Origin: Daejeonella sp.
GTDB lineage: Bacteria > Bacteroidota > Bacteroidia > Sphingobacteriales > Sphingobacteriaceae
Reading direction: 5' to 3'
DNA length: 64,000 nucleotides
NCBI RefSeq assembly: GCF_030695525.1
Contig: NZ_JAUYSS010000065.1
Coordinates: forward strand, 1 to 64,000
The translations under genes and the position numbers were made by a program. Below, one piece after another: positions 43,082-52,039 of this stretch; positions within the stretch are counted from its first letter, which is position 1, and every line of letters starts with the position of its first letter. The notes below the pieces were generated by a model. That model saw only the letters and a list, made by a program, of their open reading frames with translations. It had not been told where the DNA came from and searched no databases.

Positions 43082-44878
43082 TCACTTTTTTTTACTCCCG
43101 GCATTTCTGACCATATCTACATCGGAGCTCGACACGACACTGGCATTATTCCCAAATTTCTTACGGATATAAGTTGCAATCGAAGCGACGGCATGATCAT
43201 CTAAAAATCCCTTATGGGCAGGCATTAATCCATCCCATTTTTGTCCGTTAACTTTGATTTCGCCCTGCAACCCATTTAAAATTGCATCAAGAAGTCTTGT
43301 CTTATCACCGCTTACCCAATCTGAGCCATCAAGTGGTGGAAAACGGTTATTATCTCCCTTCCCGTCTTTTTGATGACAACTTGCACAATAGGTATTATAT
43401 AGGATACTACCTGCAAGCATATCACCACTCTGGAGTTTGTCTTTAATAGCATCTGGCTCTTTAATATATGATCTTGTTTTACGGGCTTCCATTTTGGCTA
43501 ACTGGGCTTGTCCAAATTTCTCTTTATCACCTTTATACATAATCCGCCAAATCTTTCCTTTATTGGACTCCGATATATACAGCGAACCATCAGGACCTGT
43601 TGATAATCCCATAGGTCTGTAAACAGCATCGCTGGTATTCACTACAGTATCTACTCCAGTAAAGCCATCAGCAAATATTTCTATTTCACCGGTAGCTTTT
43701 CCATTCTCAAAAGGAACAAAACACACGATATAGCCAGCCTGAGGATAAGGTGAGCGGTCTGTTGAACCGTGGAGTGCCACAAAGGCACCTTGTTTGTACC
43801 TTTCAGGGAATTGATTCCCCTGATAGAACATGATATCCATAGGCGCCCAATGACCAGGGAAGCCAATCACAGGAAGATCAAATTCAGCAGCTCTGCCAAT
43901 TATTTTGCCATCCCCACCATAACCCGGTTGCAATACATTCTTTTGGAGAATATGATCATAATATGCATAGGGCCAGCCAAAATCGGAGCCTTCGGTTACT
44001 TTTAACAGAGGTTCAGAAGGGAGTACAGCCCCTTGCCATGCCGAATACAGATCTGGGTAAATGGTATGAAAATTATCAATACCGTTCATCACAGCATATA
44101 AATTGTCATCCAAAGGGCTCCATTGCATTCCAACTACACTTCTGATACCAGTTGCAAATTTATAGCCATCTTTTTGAGTCTGATTATTCTTGTTTGCGTC
44201 AAATCTCCAGATACCGGCGTGATTTATCAGTTCAGGTGAAGGATCTAAACCTTTACCCCCGGGTATGCCAATTGGTCCATATTTAGTAATATCCTGTCCT
44301 GCATCAGAAGGGGATCCAAATGGAACATACATATAGCCTTTACTATCAAAGGCTAGTGGCTTTGTAGTATGCCAGTTCTTGGCCACATTGGTATCAAGAT
44401 CAGTAAGTATTACTTCTGTCCTGCTTGTCGGAACCAGTTCTCCGGGTTTTAACTTATTTCTCAGAACCTGATTAACAGTACTGGTATATAAATAACCATT
44501 GTGAATAGTTACACCCACCGCAGAGCTGCCAACATCTTTATAGTCGCCAAAATAGACGATAGAATCAGCTTTACCATCATTATCCAAATCACGTAATCCA
44601 ACAGTACCCCCAGACCGGTCCATCGCACGGTTAAAAGTTAACTTAACATAAATGTCGCCATTATCGTTAACAGCTAAATGTCTGGCCTTACCAATGCTAT
44701 CCACAACCACTAAAGCCTCAAAATTATCAGGCAAAAAGAGGCCACCATTATCTGCATCAGCTTTAGGCGATTTTTTGGTACCGCTGCATGAAGTGAACAA
44801 AATTAGTAATAGCAGAATGCCCGTTATAAGATTCCGGGAATTTACAATCGGTAAAAAAAATTGTTTTAGTAATTTCAT
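43082..44878 (-). CDS. PQQ sugar dehydrogenase-cytochrome c fusion lipoprotein
   Basis: A 598-residue enzyme with lipobox LFTSC, near residue 32. The N-terminal six-bladed propeller is sorbosone/glucose dehydrogenase-like (LAVNDNGDIYVKLTF, ATGIRSVVGMQWSPLDDNLYAVMNGID, SDFGWPYAYYDH, YRPMGLSTGPDGSLYISESNKG). A C-terminal cytochrome c has CASCH (YNTYCASCHQKDGKG) and a Met ligand candidate in GLMPAHKGF. It oxidises an aldose with electrons entering the attached heme. It is the first enzyme gene after SusD2 (87 nt). Confidence 0.88.
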   Translation of the reverse strand: MKLLKQFFLPIVNSRNLITGILLLLILFTSCSGTKKSPKADADNGGLFLPDNFEALVVVDSIGKARHLAVNDNGDIYVKLTFNRAMDRSGGTVGLRDLDNDGKADSIVYFGDYKDVGSSAVGVTIHNGYLYTSTVNQVLRNKLKPGELVPTSRTEVILTDLDTNVAKNWHTTKPLAFDSKGYMYVPFGSPSDAGQDITKYGPIGIPGGKGLDPSPELINHAGIWRFDANKNNQTQKDGYKFATGIRSVVGMQWSPLDDNLYAVMNGIDNFHTIYPDLYSAWQGAVLPSEPLLKVTEGSDFGWPYAYYDHILQKNVLQPGYGGDGKIIGRAAEFDLPVIGFPGHWAPMDIMFYQGNQFPERYKQGAFVALHGSTDRSPYPQAGYIVCFVPFENGKATGEIEIFADGFTGVDTVVNTSDAVYRPMGLSTGPDGSLYISESNKGKIWRIMYKGDKEKFGQAQLAKMEARKTRSYIKEPDAIKDKLQSGDMLAGSILYNTYCASCHQKDGKGDNNRFPPLDGSDWVSGDKTRLLDAILNGLQGEIKVNGQKWDGLMPAHKGFLDDHAVASIATYIRKKFGNNASVVSSSDVDMVRNAGSKKK

Positions 44879-44909
44879 TGTGACTTCTGATTAAATGTAA
44901 TTTAAATCT

Positions 44910-44938
44910 ATCCCGGAGAATGTAAAAATCTCCGGGAT
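44910..44938. terminator. Hairpin after SusD2
   Basis: Perfect 10-bp stem atcccggaga...tctccgggat, 27 nt past the SusD2 stop on the minus strand. T-tail is weak on both strands, so it could be an attenuator or RNA stabiliser that lowers expression of the enzyme genes relative to SusCD2. Confidence 0.6.
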
Positions 44939-44965
44939 GAATTTAAAGGTTTTAACTACAATAAT

Positions 44966-46528
44966 TTAATGTTTTACATCCCACCATAATCTAGTGGCAG
45001 CGTTATCCGGGCCACCTAATAATGCTTCTGCTGCTTTTACAGCTGCACCATTTCTGTCCCTGTCATAATTCAGGAATGGGATCCGTCTGATAATCTTATT
45101 TGCAGGAACATCCGGGTTATCTGAATGTATCAGGGGATATAATTTAGGGTACCCTGAGCGTCTGATAGATGCCCATGCTTCATGTCCTTCAGGGAATAAG
45201 GCTATCCATTTTTGGGTAAGTATTTGCTCTCGCTGTTTTTCAGGGACGGAAGCGAATTTTACCGGAATATCCGTCAGCGCCGGGGTATTGAAGTACCCAC
45301 CAGGTGCTTTGGGTAGGTTTGTGCTGTTTAAATAACTAGTTATCGTTGCATTATCAGTTATTCCCCATGTTCTGAGGGACATTTCTATACCTTTTTCATA
45401 CATTGCTTCGGCAGTACCACCCATATTCCATCCATTCAAGGCTCCTTCGGCACGAAGAAAATATGCTTCTGCAGTGTACATCACGGTAGAAGGTGTTTTG
45501 AACATACTACCCGGAAGAAGTGCCTCACTCGGGCCTGAAGTATTATCAGGGTCATTAGCAGGTGCAACAATTTCTGCCACATTCATTCCGTTTCTAACCC
45601 CTGCATATTTGCCGGTATTTACAGCCGGAGCCCAATATTTGCTCATTCTTGGATCGTCATAACCGCCTAATACACTTTCCATTGTAGAACTCATCCTGAA
45701 TTCATTCCAACCGGATTGTCTGTTATATCCGTTATAGTTTACGCCCCCAACTTTAAGATAAGCATCGTCACTTAATTCAGCCATTGTTCCTCCGGCAACA
45801 GCAGCTTCCGCTTCTGTTTTTGCCATTGCAGGTTCTACGTCAGAAATTCTTAAAGCTAAGCGTAAACGCAGTGTATTCGCAAATCTGACCCATTTTCTGT
45901 TATCGCCATTGTAAATTACATCTTTATCTCCATAAGAAGGTTGAGTAATATTAGCATTAAGTACATCAGTTGCTTCTTTTAATTCTTTAAAAAGATCCAT
46001 ATAGATACTTTTTTGGGAATCATAGGATACTACAGTGCTGTCTGAACCAATTTTTGAGTAAGGTATAGGGCCGTAATAATCTGTAGCCCGATGCATTACA
46101 AATACCTTCCAAATTCGTGCGATGGAATTCAAAGCTTTTGTTTCAGGCGTCTTTGTTTCCTTTAAAATTGACATAAGTGGTGGCAAAGACTTAGTATAAG
46201 TTGCGATCCATTGCTCCTGGATCCACTCTTGAGCGATATTGTATCGGTCTGTAGGGTCGAATGTTGCAGTGATTGCTGAATATTGAGCAAACAAATCGGC
46301 AAAAAAGCCTTGTGCGTACTGATATTCTGAAGATGATCTGCCGGAATACATAGCCATGTATTGTGCATTCGTGAATAATCCCTTAACATCACCTGAGTTT
46401 AGCGAAGTTAATCTGGTTGGGTCTGTATTTAATTCCGAATAATTTTTAGTACATCCCGAGCTAATGGCCAGAATTACTAAGCTAAAGCAGAGATATACTC
46501 TGAATTGTGTTAATATTTGATGTTTCAT
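44966..46528 (-). CDS. SusD-like lipoprotein (pair 2, SusD-like_2 type)
   Basis: A 520-residue surface lipoprotein with lipobox ISSGC (near residue 26) and a SusD_2-like N-terminus (YSELNTDPTRL). TPR helices (ALNSIARIWKVFVMHRATDYYGPIPYS) and a C-terminal KWIALFPEGHEAWASIRRSGYP, the family hallmark, are visible. It partners the SusC2 barrel 46 nt upstream. The type (SusD-like_2) differs from pairs 1 and 3, which have RagB-type ends (NPGY), pointing to a different class of ligand. Confidence 0.9.
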   Translation of the reverse strand: MKHQILTQFRVYLCFSLVILAISSGCTKNYSELNTDPTRLTSLNSGDVKGLFTNAQYMAMYSGRSSSEYQYAQGFFADLFAQYSAITATFDPTDRYNIAQEWIQEQWIATYTKSLPPLMSILKETKTPETKALNSIARIWKVFVMHRATDYYGPIPYSKIGSDSTVVSYDSQKSIYMDLFKELKEATDVLNANITQPSYGDKDVIYNGDNRKWVRFANTLRLRLALRISDVEPAMAKTEAEAAVAGGTMAELSDDAYLKVGGVNYNGYNRQSGWNEFRMSSTMESVLGGYDDPRMSKYWAPAVNTGKYAGVRNGMNVAEIVAPANDPDNTSGPSEALLPGSMFKTPSTVMYTAEAYFLRAEGALNGWNMGGTAEAMYEKGIEMSLRTWGITDNATITSYLNSTNLPKAPGGYFNTPALTDIPVKFASVPEKQREQILTQKWIALFPEGHEAWASIRRSGYPKLYPLIHSDNPDVPANKIIRRIPFLNYDRDRNGAAVKAAEALLGGPDNAATRLWWDVKH

Positions 46529-46574
46529 TTCGTACGTTTTTAATAATTAATTTATCAAAAGTGGAATTAGATTG

Positions 46575-49500
46575 TCAAAATGACACCTTCAGATTAAGAC
46601 CAAAATTACGGGATGTAGGTAAAGCTGCATATTCTAAACCGCTACCATTTATACCTCTGGTTACTTCCGGATCTATTGGTGCAGCTTTTTTGAAGAAAAA
46701 CAAATTCCTTCCAACTAATGACAATTTTGCACTTTTAATAAACCGATATTTGCTTATTAATTTATCACTAAGCTGATATCCTAAAATAAATTCACGCAAT
46801 CTTGTATTTGTTGACGAATAGCTGTAAAAACCTGCAGAGGGGTATCTGCCTCCTATTAATCCAAAATATTTTTGTGAAGCAACAGCAGTTGTGTTTTTTG
46901 TGCCATCTTCCCTGTATCCATCCAATACAATACCACCTTCACGACCTAATAATGAATTTTTTGAATGGCCATAAGCATCAATAAGTGCCTGTGTGCCACC
47001 AATAACTGTACCTCCCTGCCTGTGATCAATTAAAAAGCTCATGGAAAGATTCTTAAATGAAAACTCATTTGAAAAACCGAGCATATAATCAGGGTTAAAG
47101 TTCCCAACGAACTGATCCAGACCATCTGTCAAAATTGGTGTTCCATCATTTTCAACCAGTTTCCGTCCTTGAGCATCCTCTTTCCAACCTCTGACATACA
47201 TATCACCATAACTGCTGCCTTCGTCAACCTTGATCAGATATACGTTATCTCCCTCTCCAATAACAATTGACTTTATCGTTTCAGTAAGTTCCTTTACCTT
47301 ATTGATATTTTTGGAATAATTTACTCCCATATCCCACCTGAAATTTTTACCCGCAATTGGAGACAAATTAGCAACAAGTTCAACTCCCTGATTTTGAATT
47401 AATCCGGCATTAATATATTTTCTGTCAAATAATGAAGCTGCAGGTAATCCAATTAATAAAAGTTGATTTTTGGTTTGAGTGTTATAGTAGGTAAAATTCA
47501 TTCCTACCCGGTTGTTGAAAAATTTCCAGTCTAATCCGGCTTCGTATGAAGTAGTCAGTTCAGGCTTGTAGGTTCCCAATGACTGAATATTAGGTGTAAT
47601 AATTGCCCCGCCAATACCAACAGAGTAATAGTTCCGATCGAGATATTGAGTTCCACCATAACCTGAATTAGCCATGGTCAGGCTTGCCTTTCCATAGGAT
47701 ACCCATGAAGGTAGTTTAACCATATCTGATACGATTGCAGATAAACCAACAGAAGGATAAAAGTAAGATTGACTTTCGGCAGGCAAAGCTGATGACCAGT
47801 CATTCCTTGCAGTGACATCCAGATACAGATAATTGTTATATGCAAAAGTTGCAGTACCGTAAAGCGATTGAACGCGTGGAGTCCTTCCATCAAGTGTAGT
47901 AAAGAAAGGTGACTTCGCATTTTGCATGTAGAAAAAATTTGGCTTATTTAAACCATTCGCGCTACCGGTAATACTTTCATATTTACTCTCTTGTAATGAA
48001 GCTCCAAAATTTCCTAAAACATCAAATTTATTTCCAAGGTTACGTTTAAAGGACAATAGGGCATCAACATTGATTCCCTGACTTCTGTTTGTACCATAAT
48101 CAAAGTTTGATCCAACCTGACTAAAATAGGAATCGGCATATACTTTTCGGTTGTTGTTTTGAATGGTCTTGTCAATACTACCACGAACCTGAAGATTAAG
48201 CCAATCATTAAATTCATATTTTGCCGAAACCAGACCGAGAACACGATCCCTTTTTTGGTAGTAATTTATTCTGTTTAATGCCCAATATGGATTTACCAGA
48301 ACCGAAGAACCAGGTAACCAGTAGCTTTGCCTTTCAGTACCTGTATTGTCTGTATAGGCAAAGTTTTTCATTTCGTCTAAAGGAATAGAAGTAGGAGCAC
48401 TAAAAATTGAAGGTAATACATAGTTTCCGCTTCCTCCCGGCACTGGGCGGTTGTTTACATCTTCAAAAATATAGCTCATTTTTGTTGAGATAGAAAGTTT
48501 GGATGAGATAGTATTATCTGTTTTAAGATCAACATTGTGTCGTGTAAGATCATTGTTCGTTAGAATACCCTCTGCCATTGTATTCCCGTAGGAGAAATAG
48601 GTTTGCATTTTTTCACCGCCTCCACTAACACTAAGGGTATTATTATATGTTTGGGCAGTTCTGAAAAAATTCTTTAAATTATCTGGCTGTCCCGTTAATG
48701 GAACGCTTTTCCCATTCCAAAGAGTAACCATTTGTCCTGTTGCCTTCGGCCCCCAGCTACGTTCAGAGTTTGAGCTATAAATGCCGGCATCTCCCTGGCC
48801 ATATTCATATTGCAATTCTGGTAGTACCGCCGCTTGATCCAAACCCAGTCCGCTAATGAAGTTAACTACTGTTTGATTAGCTTTTCCTCTTTTAGTGGTA
48901 ATAATGATGGCACCATTTTGGCCCTGACTACCATATAAAGCTGCAGCAGAGGCACCTTTCAGGATGGTCATACTTTCAACTTCATCGGAATTAAGCATTC
49001 CAACGTTTCCGCTTAAAGGGACTCCATCAATTACATATAAAGGTTGATTGCTGTTAGTAATAGAGCGATTCCCCCGAATTAGTACCTTAGAATCACCACC
49101 TGGTCCGGTTGCATCTTTTGTTATGGTAACACCGGCAACTTTTCCTTGTAGTGAATTGATTAAGTTGGTCTCTTTTGCTTCATTCATCTTGTCGCCTTTG
49201 ATGTTTTGAACGGCATAAGTCAGTGATTTGGCTTCCCTCTCAATACCAAGAGCGGTTACAACAATTTCTCCTAGAATCTGAAGATCTTCACGTAAGGTTA
49301 CATTTAATGTAGTTCTGCCATTAACAGCAATTTCCTGGGCTACATATCCTATATAACTGAAAACCAAAATATCAGTATCAGAGGCATTCAGTGAATAATT
49401 CCCCTGCATATCAGTCGCCGTTCCCAGTGCGGAACCCTTGACACGTACACTCACCCCGGGAAGTGACTCACCTTTTGAGTCGACCACCTGCCCCCTGATG

Positions 49501-49925
49501 ATAATTGGCGGAGCATCCTCAATAAGTGGAGTTATATCTGTAATCTTTGGCTGTTGAAAGAGTAGAGGTTTTCTTTTTACAATCACAATGTTGCCTCTGA
49601 TTGTATAATTCAAAGGTTGATCGGTGAAACAGCGGTTAAGTACACTTTCAATCGATGAGTTTTTGAACTTTACATCCACAGGTTTTGCTTCTTTCAGCAT
49701 CGTGGCGTCATACACAAATTCATATTTACTTTGGCTGCTAATTGACCAGAATACCTGTTCAAGAGTAGCATCTTTCTGAGATAAAGTGATCTTTTGAGCA
49801 TACCCTGCGGCGCTTGCCTGAAGTATGGTAAAGATCATTAAAACAATAGAAAGTTTCATAATCAGAAGTAGTTTATAGGCGGTGGAATATTGCACACTGC
49901 ATATCCTATGAGAAGGAATTTTCAT
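46575..49925 (-). CDS. SusC/RagA TonB-dependent transporter with STN domain (pair 2)
   Basis: A 1116-residue outer-membrane transporter with signal (MKLSIVLMIFTILQASAAGYAQ starts at the internal Met23), STN (SIESVLNRCFTDQPLNYTI), CarboxypepD_reg (GQVVDSKGESLPGVSVRVKG), TonB box region (EIVVTALGIERE) and plug (PLYVIDGVPL, GASAAALYGSQGQNGAIIITT) before the barrel. The TonB box differs from the VIGYGT type of pairs 1 and 3. It should signal to FecR2, just upstream. A candidate antisense RNA lies over its leader. Confidence 0.92.
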   Translation of the reverse strand: MKIPSHRICSVQYSTAYKLLLIMKLSIVLMIFTILQASAAGYAQKITLSQKDATLEQVFWSISSQSKYEFVYDATMLKEAKPVDVKFKNSSIESVLNRCFTDQPLNYTIRGNIVIVKRKPLLFQQPKITDITPLIEDAPPIIIRGQVVDSKGESLPGVSVRVKGSALGTATDMQGNYSLNASDTDILVFSYIGYVAQEIAVNGRTTLNVTLREDLQILGEIVVTALGIEREAKSLTYAVQNIKGDKMNEAKETNLINSLQGKVAGVTITKDATGPGGDSKVLIRGNRSITNSNQPLYVIDGVPLSGNVGMLNSDEVESMTILKGASAAALYGSQGQNGAIIITTKRGKANQTVVNFISGLGLDQAAVLPELQYEYGQGDAGIYSSNSERSWGPKATGQMVTLWNGKSVPLTGQPDNLKNFFRTAQTYNNTLSVSGGGEKMQTYFSYGNTMAEGILTNNDLTRHNVDLKTDNTISSKLSISTKMSYIFEDVNNRPVPGGSGNYVLPSIFSAPTSIPLDEMKNFAYTDNTGTERQSYWLPGSSVLVNPYWALNRINYYQKRDRVLGLVSAKYEFNDWLNLQVRGSIDKTIQNNNRKVYADSYFSQVGSNFDYGTNRSQGINVDALLSFKRNLGNKFDVLGNFGASLQESKYESITGSANGLNKPNFFYMQNAKSPFFTTLDGRTPRVQSLYGTATFAYNNYLYLDVTARNDWSSALPAESQSYFYPSVGLSAIVSDMVKLPSWVSYGKASLTMANSGYGGTQYLDRNYYSVGIGGAIITPNIQSLGTYKPELTTSYEAGLDWKFFNNRVGMNFTYYNTQTKNQLLLIGLPAASLFDRKYINAGLIQNQGVELVANLSPIAGKNFRWDMGVNYSKNINKVKELTETIKSIVIGEGDNVYLIKVDEGSSYGDMYVRGWKEDAQGRKLVENDGTPILTDGLDQFVGNFNPDYMLGFSNEFSFKNLSMSFLIDHRQGGTVIGGTQALIDAYGHSKNSLLGREGGIVLDGYREDGTKNTTAVASQKYFGLIGGRYPSAGFYSYSSTNTRLREFILGYQLSDKLISKYRFIKSAKLSLVGRNLFFFKKAAPIDPEVTRGINGSGLEYAALPTSRNFGLNLKVSF

Positions 49926-49937
49926 ACATTTGTATTG

Positions 49938-50041
49938 TTTAGGTTTATAAGTTTGTCGATATCACGTTGTAAGCGGGTAAGCCTGAAACTGTCTTAATGA
50001 CAGATTTGAACCGGTGCGTTCGTAGCGCTCCGGTTTTTTTA
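49938..50041 (+). ncRNA. Candidate cis-antisense sRNA at susC2 leader (DonS-like)
   Basis: A -7 box TACATTTG at 49925-49932 on the plus strand starts at the same place, relative to the susC2 ORF start, as at susC1. The intrinsic terminator is at 50011-50040. The expected RNA is about 100 nt and antisense to the susC2 leader. No -33 box is clear. Confidence 0.6.
50011..50040 (+). terminator. Plus-strand intrinsic terminator between fecR2 and susC2
   Basis: Stem CCGGtGCG/CGCtCCGG with loop ttcgtag and a run of seven T on the plus strand. It is related to those at 27177 and 63945. Confidence 0.8.
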
Positions 50042-50062
50042 TTTACCCTTTTTAAGTAGGGA

Positions 50063-51208
50063 TTAAGGCATAACTATTATCCTCCTTTCTTTCCCCTGTG
50101 CATCTCCGGGAATAATTTTAAAATGTATTGAACCTGTTGATTCCAAAATCTCAAGTACCTCGGATACATTTCTGGTTCGGGATATTTTTGCGCCGAAAAC
50201 CTTTTCAGAAAAAGATCCCTGGTACTCCACTTTTAGGTTGTACCATCGGGATATCTGTCTCATAATACTTTGAATATCTTCGTTTTTGAACATAAAATAT
50301 CCGTCTTTCCAGGCTGTAACCTGACTGACATCAACAGTCGCTACATCTATGTCTCCATTCTTAATTCTTGTTTGTTGACCAGGTGTTATTATTTTGCTTT
50401 TATTTTCTTTAATAATTCTTACGGAACCCTCGATTAAAGTAGTATTCGTGCTTCCTTCATCGGGATATGCCATTATATTGAAATGAGTTCCCAAAACTTC
50501 AACTGTTTGGTTGCTATTTATGACTCTAAATGGCATTTTTCTGTTATGAGCAACTTCAAAATAGGCTTCTCCGCTTATTTCTACCCTTCGTTCATTGCCT
50601 GTAAATCTAACCGGGTAGCGTAAGGATGAAGCCGAGTTTAACCATACTTTACTTCCGTCAGGTAAGATTACCTGATATTGCCCGCCTGGAGGTGTTTCAA
50701 TCGTATTATACGAAAGTGATTGAGAAGAGTTTTCTGAATTCGAGATATTATAAACCAGTTGACCATCAGCTGTCTTGCTAATTTTTATACCGGATTGCTC
50801 AGCAAGCTGCCCATTTTTTGCATCTGTTAAACTGATTTTTCGACCGTCGGCTAAGGTTAAAGTAGCAATGTTGCCACCGGGGGAGATATCATTTTGTACC
50901 TCTGAAATAGCGTGTTTTGCATCAGAATTTTTTATATAGTCCTGATAAAACAATGTGCCTACTGAAATAATGAAGATAATGATTGCTGCAGATATGATTC
51001 GTGGCCAAAGGGTAGGTAGTTTGGATTTGCTGATATCAGCAATCATTTTCTGCCTGAATTCTTTTTTTGCAATTCTCAGGTCGGTTTCAGTAAGCTCAGT
51101 TAATTCGTCTTCATGCAAGTGATGAAACCATTTTTGCAGAAGTAGTTTTTCTTTCGGGTTACATTTTCCCGACCTGTATTTGTCAAGCAATTCCTTCGCT
51201 TCCTTCAT
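50063..51208 (-). CDS. FecR-type anti-sigma factor (pair 2)
   Basis: A 381-residue regulator with cytoplasmic N-terminus, one membrane helix (IISAAIIIFIISVGTLFYQ, about 70-88) and FecR domain with ETPPGGQYQVILPDGSKVWLN and VLGTHFNIMAYPDEG. The C-terminal segment is ISRWYNLKVEYQG. Collinear with sigma 2 (125 nt upstream) and susC2 downstream, giving the classic sigma-anti-sigma-susC-susD order. Confidence 0.92.
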   Translation of the reverse strand: MKEAKELLDKYRSGKCNPKEKLLLQKWFHHLHEDELTELTETDLRIAKKEFRQKMIADISKSKLPTLWPRIISAAIIIFIISVGTLFYQDYIKNSDAKHAISEVQNDISPGGNIATLTLADGRKISLTDAKNGQLAEQSGIKISKTADGQLVYNISNSENSSQSLSYNTIETPPGGQYQVILPDGSKVWLNSASSLRYPVRFTGNERRVEISGEAYFEVAHNRKMPFRVINSNQTVEVLGTHFNIMAYPDEGSTNTTLIEGSVRIIKENKSKIITPGQQTRIKNGDIDVATVDVSQVTAWKDGYFMFKNEDIQSIMRQISRWYNLKVEYQGSFSEKVFGAKISRTRNVSEVLEILESTGSIHFKIIPGDAQGKERRIIVMP

Positions 51209-51333
51209 GAGCTTCCAAGACTTTATTCTCTTTATACTCCTAAGACGGCAAAGCCACTATCTGATAGGTATTGGGAATTGAAAAAAATATTAATATTGGT
51301 TGGACTCAGTAATATAGAAGAGTCAAACTAATT

Positions 51334-51918
51334 TTATAATTTATATAAAAGCAACATAATTAGGTATGTGATTAGCCCTAATCGCACACGAAGAATACGT
51401 AATGCTTTTTTAATCTGAGTTGATACGGTTTGCTCAGATATTTCCATGAGATGGGCTATTTCTTTATGTGTAAGTTTATCTTTCCTGCTTAGCTGAAACA
51501 CTTCTTTCATTCTAGGAGGAAGTGCCTTTATTTCTTTTTCGATCAGATTTTTTAAATCATTTTCCCGAATCAGAAAATCTGTTTGAATTCCTGCGTCATC
51601 TATGAAATTTTGTAATGATGCCAGGTACCTTGCTTCAACTTTTTTATGTGAAAATAGATCCAGGGCTTTGTTACGGACTGCCGTGAAAAGATAAGATGGA
51701 AGAGAAGTTTGCATTAAAAAATCAAAGCGCCTGATCCATAATGTGGTTAAAACCTCATGAATAATATCCTGTGCTTCCTGTTTATTACTCAGCTTTTTAT
51801 GAGCATAGATATAGAGCAGGCTATGGTAACGCTCGTAAATTTCGGTAAAAGCCCTTTCATCCCCTTCATGCAAAAGAGCTGTCAATTCCTTATCGGACAG
51901 TGTTTGATAATAAGACAT
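51334..51918 (-). CDS. ECF RNA polymerase sigma factor (pair 2)
   Basis: A 194-residue ECF sigma with region 2 motifs (FTEIYERYHSLLYIYAHKKL, AQDIIHEVLTTLWIRR) and the region 4 HTH (THKEIAHLMEISEQTVSTQI). It ends with a hydrophobic stretch (LITYLIMLLLYKL), as in sigma 1. It should drive the SusCD2 locus after release by FecR2. Confidence 0.92.
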   Translation of the reverse strand: MSYYQTLSDKELTALLHEGDERAFTEIYERYHSLLYIYAHKKLSNKQEAQDIIHEVLTTLWIRRFDFLMQTSLPSYLFTAVRNKALDLFSHKKVEARYLASLQNFIDDAGIQTDFLIRENDLKNLIEKEIKALPPRMKEVFQLSRKDKLTHKEIAHLMEISEQTVSTQIKKALRILRVRLGLITYLIMLLLYKL

Positions 51919-52039
51919 TAGTACTATAGGTAGACGAGTATAGCGAAAGTCTAATATAGCAATTATGCAAAAATATTTACACAGTCGAACTAAGGAAAAT
52001 GAATATTTATGTTTTGGTCCTGAAAAACAGATTTCTAAT

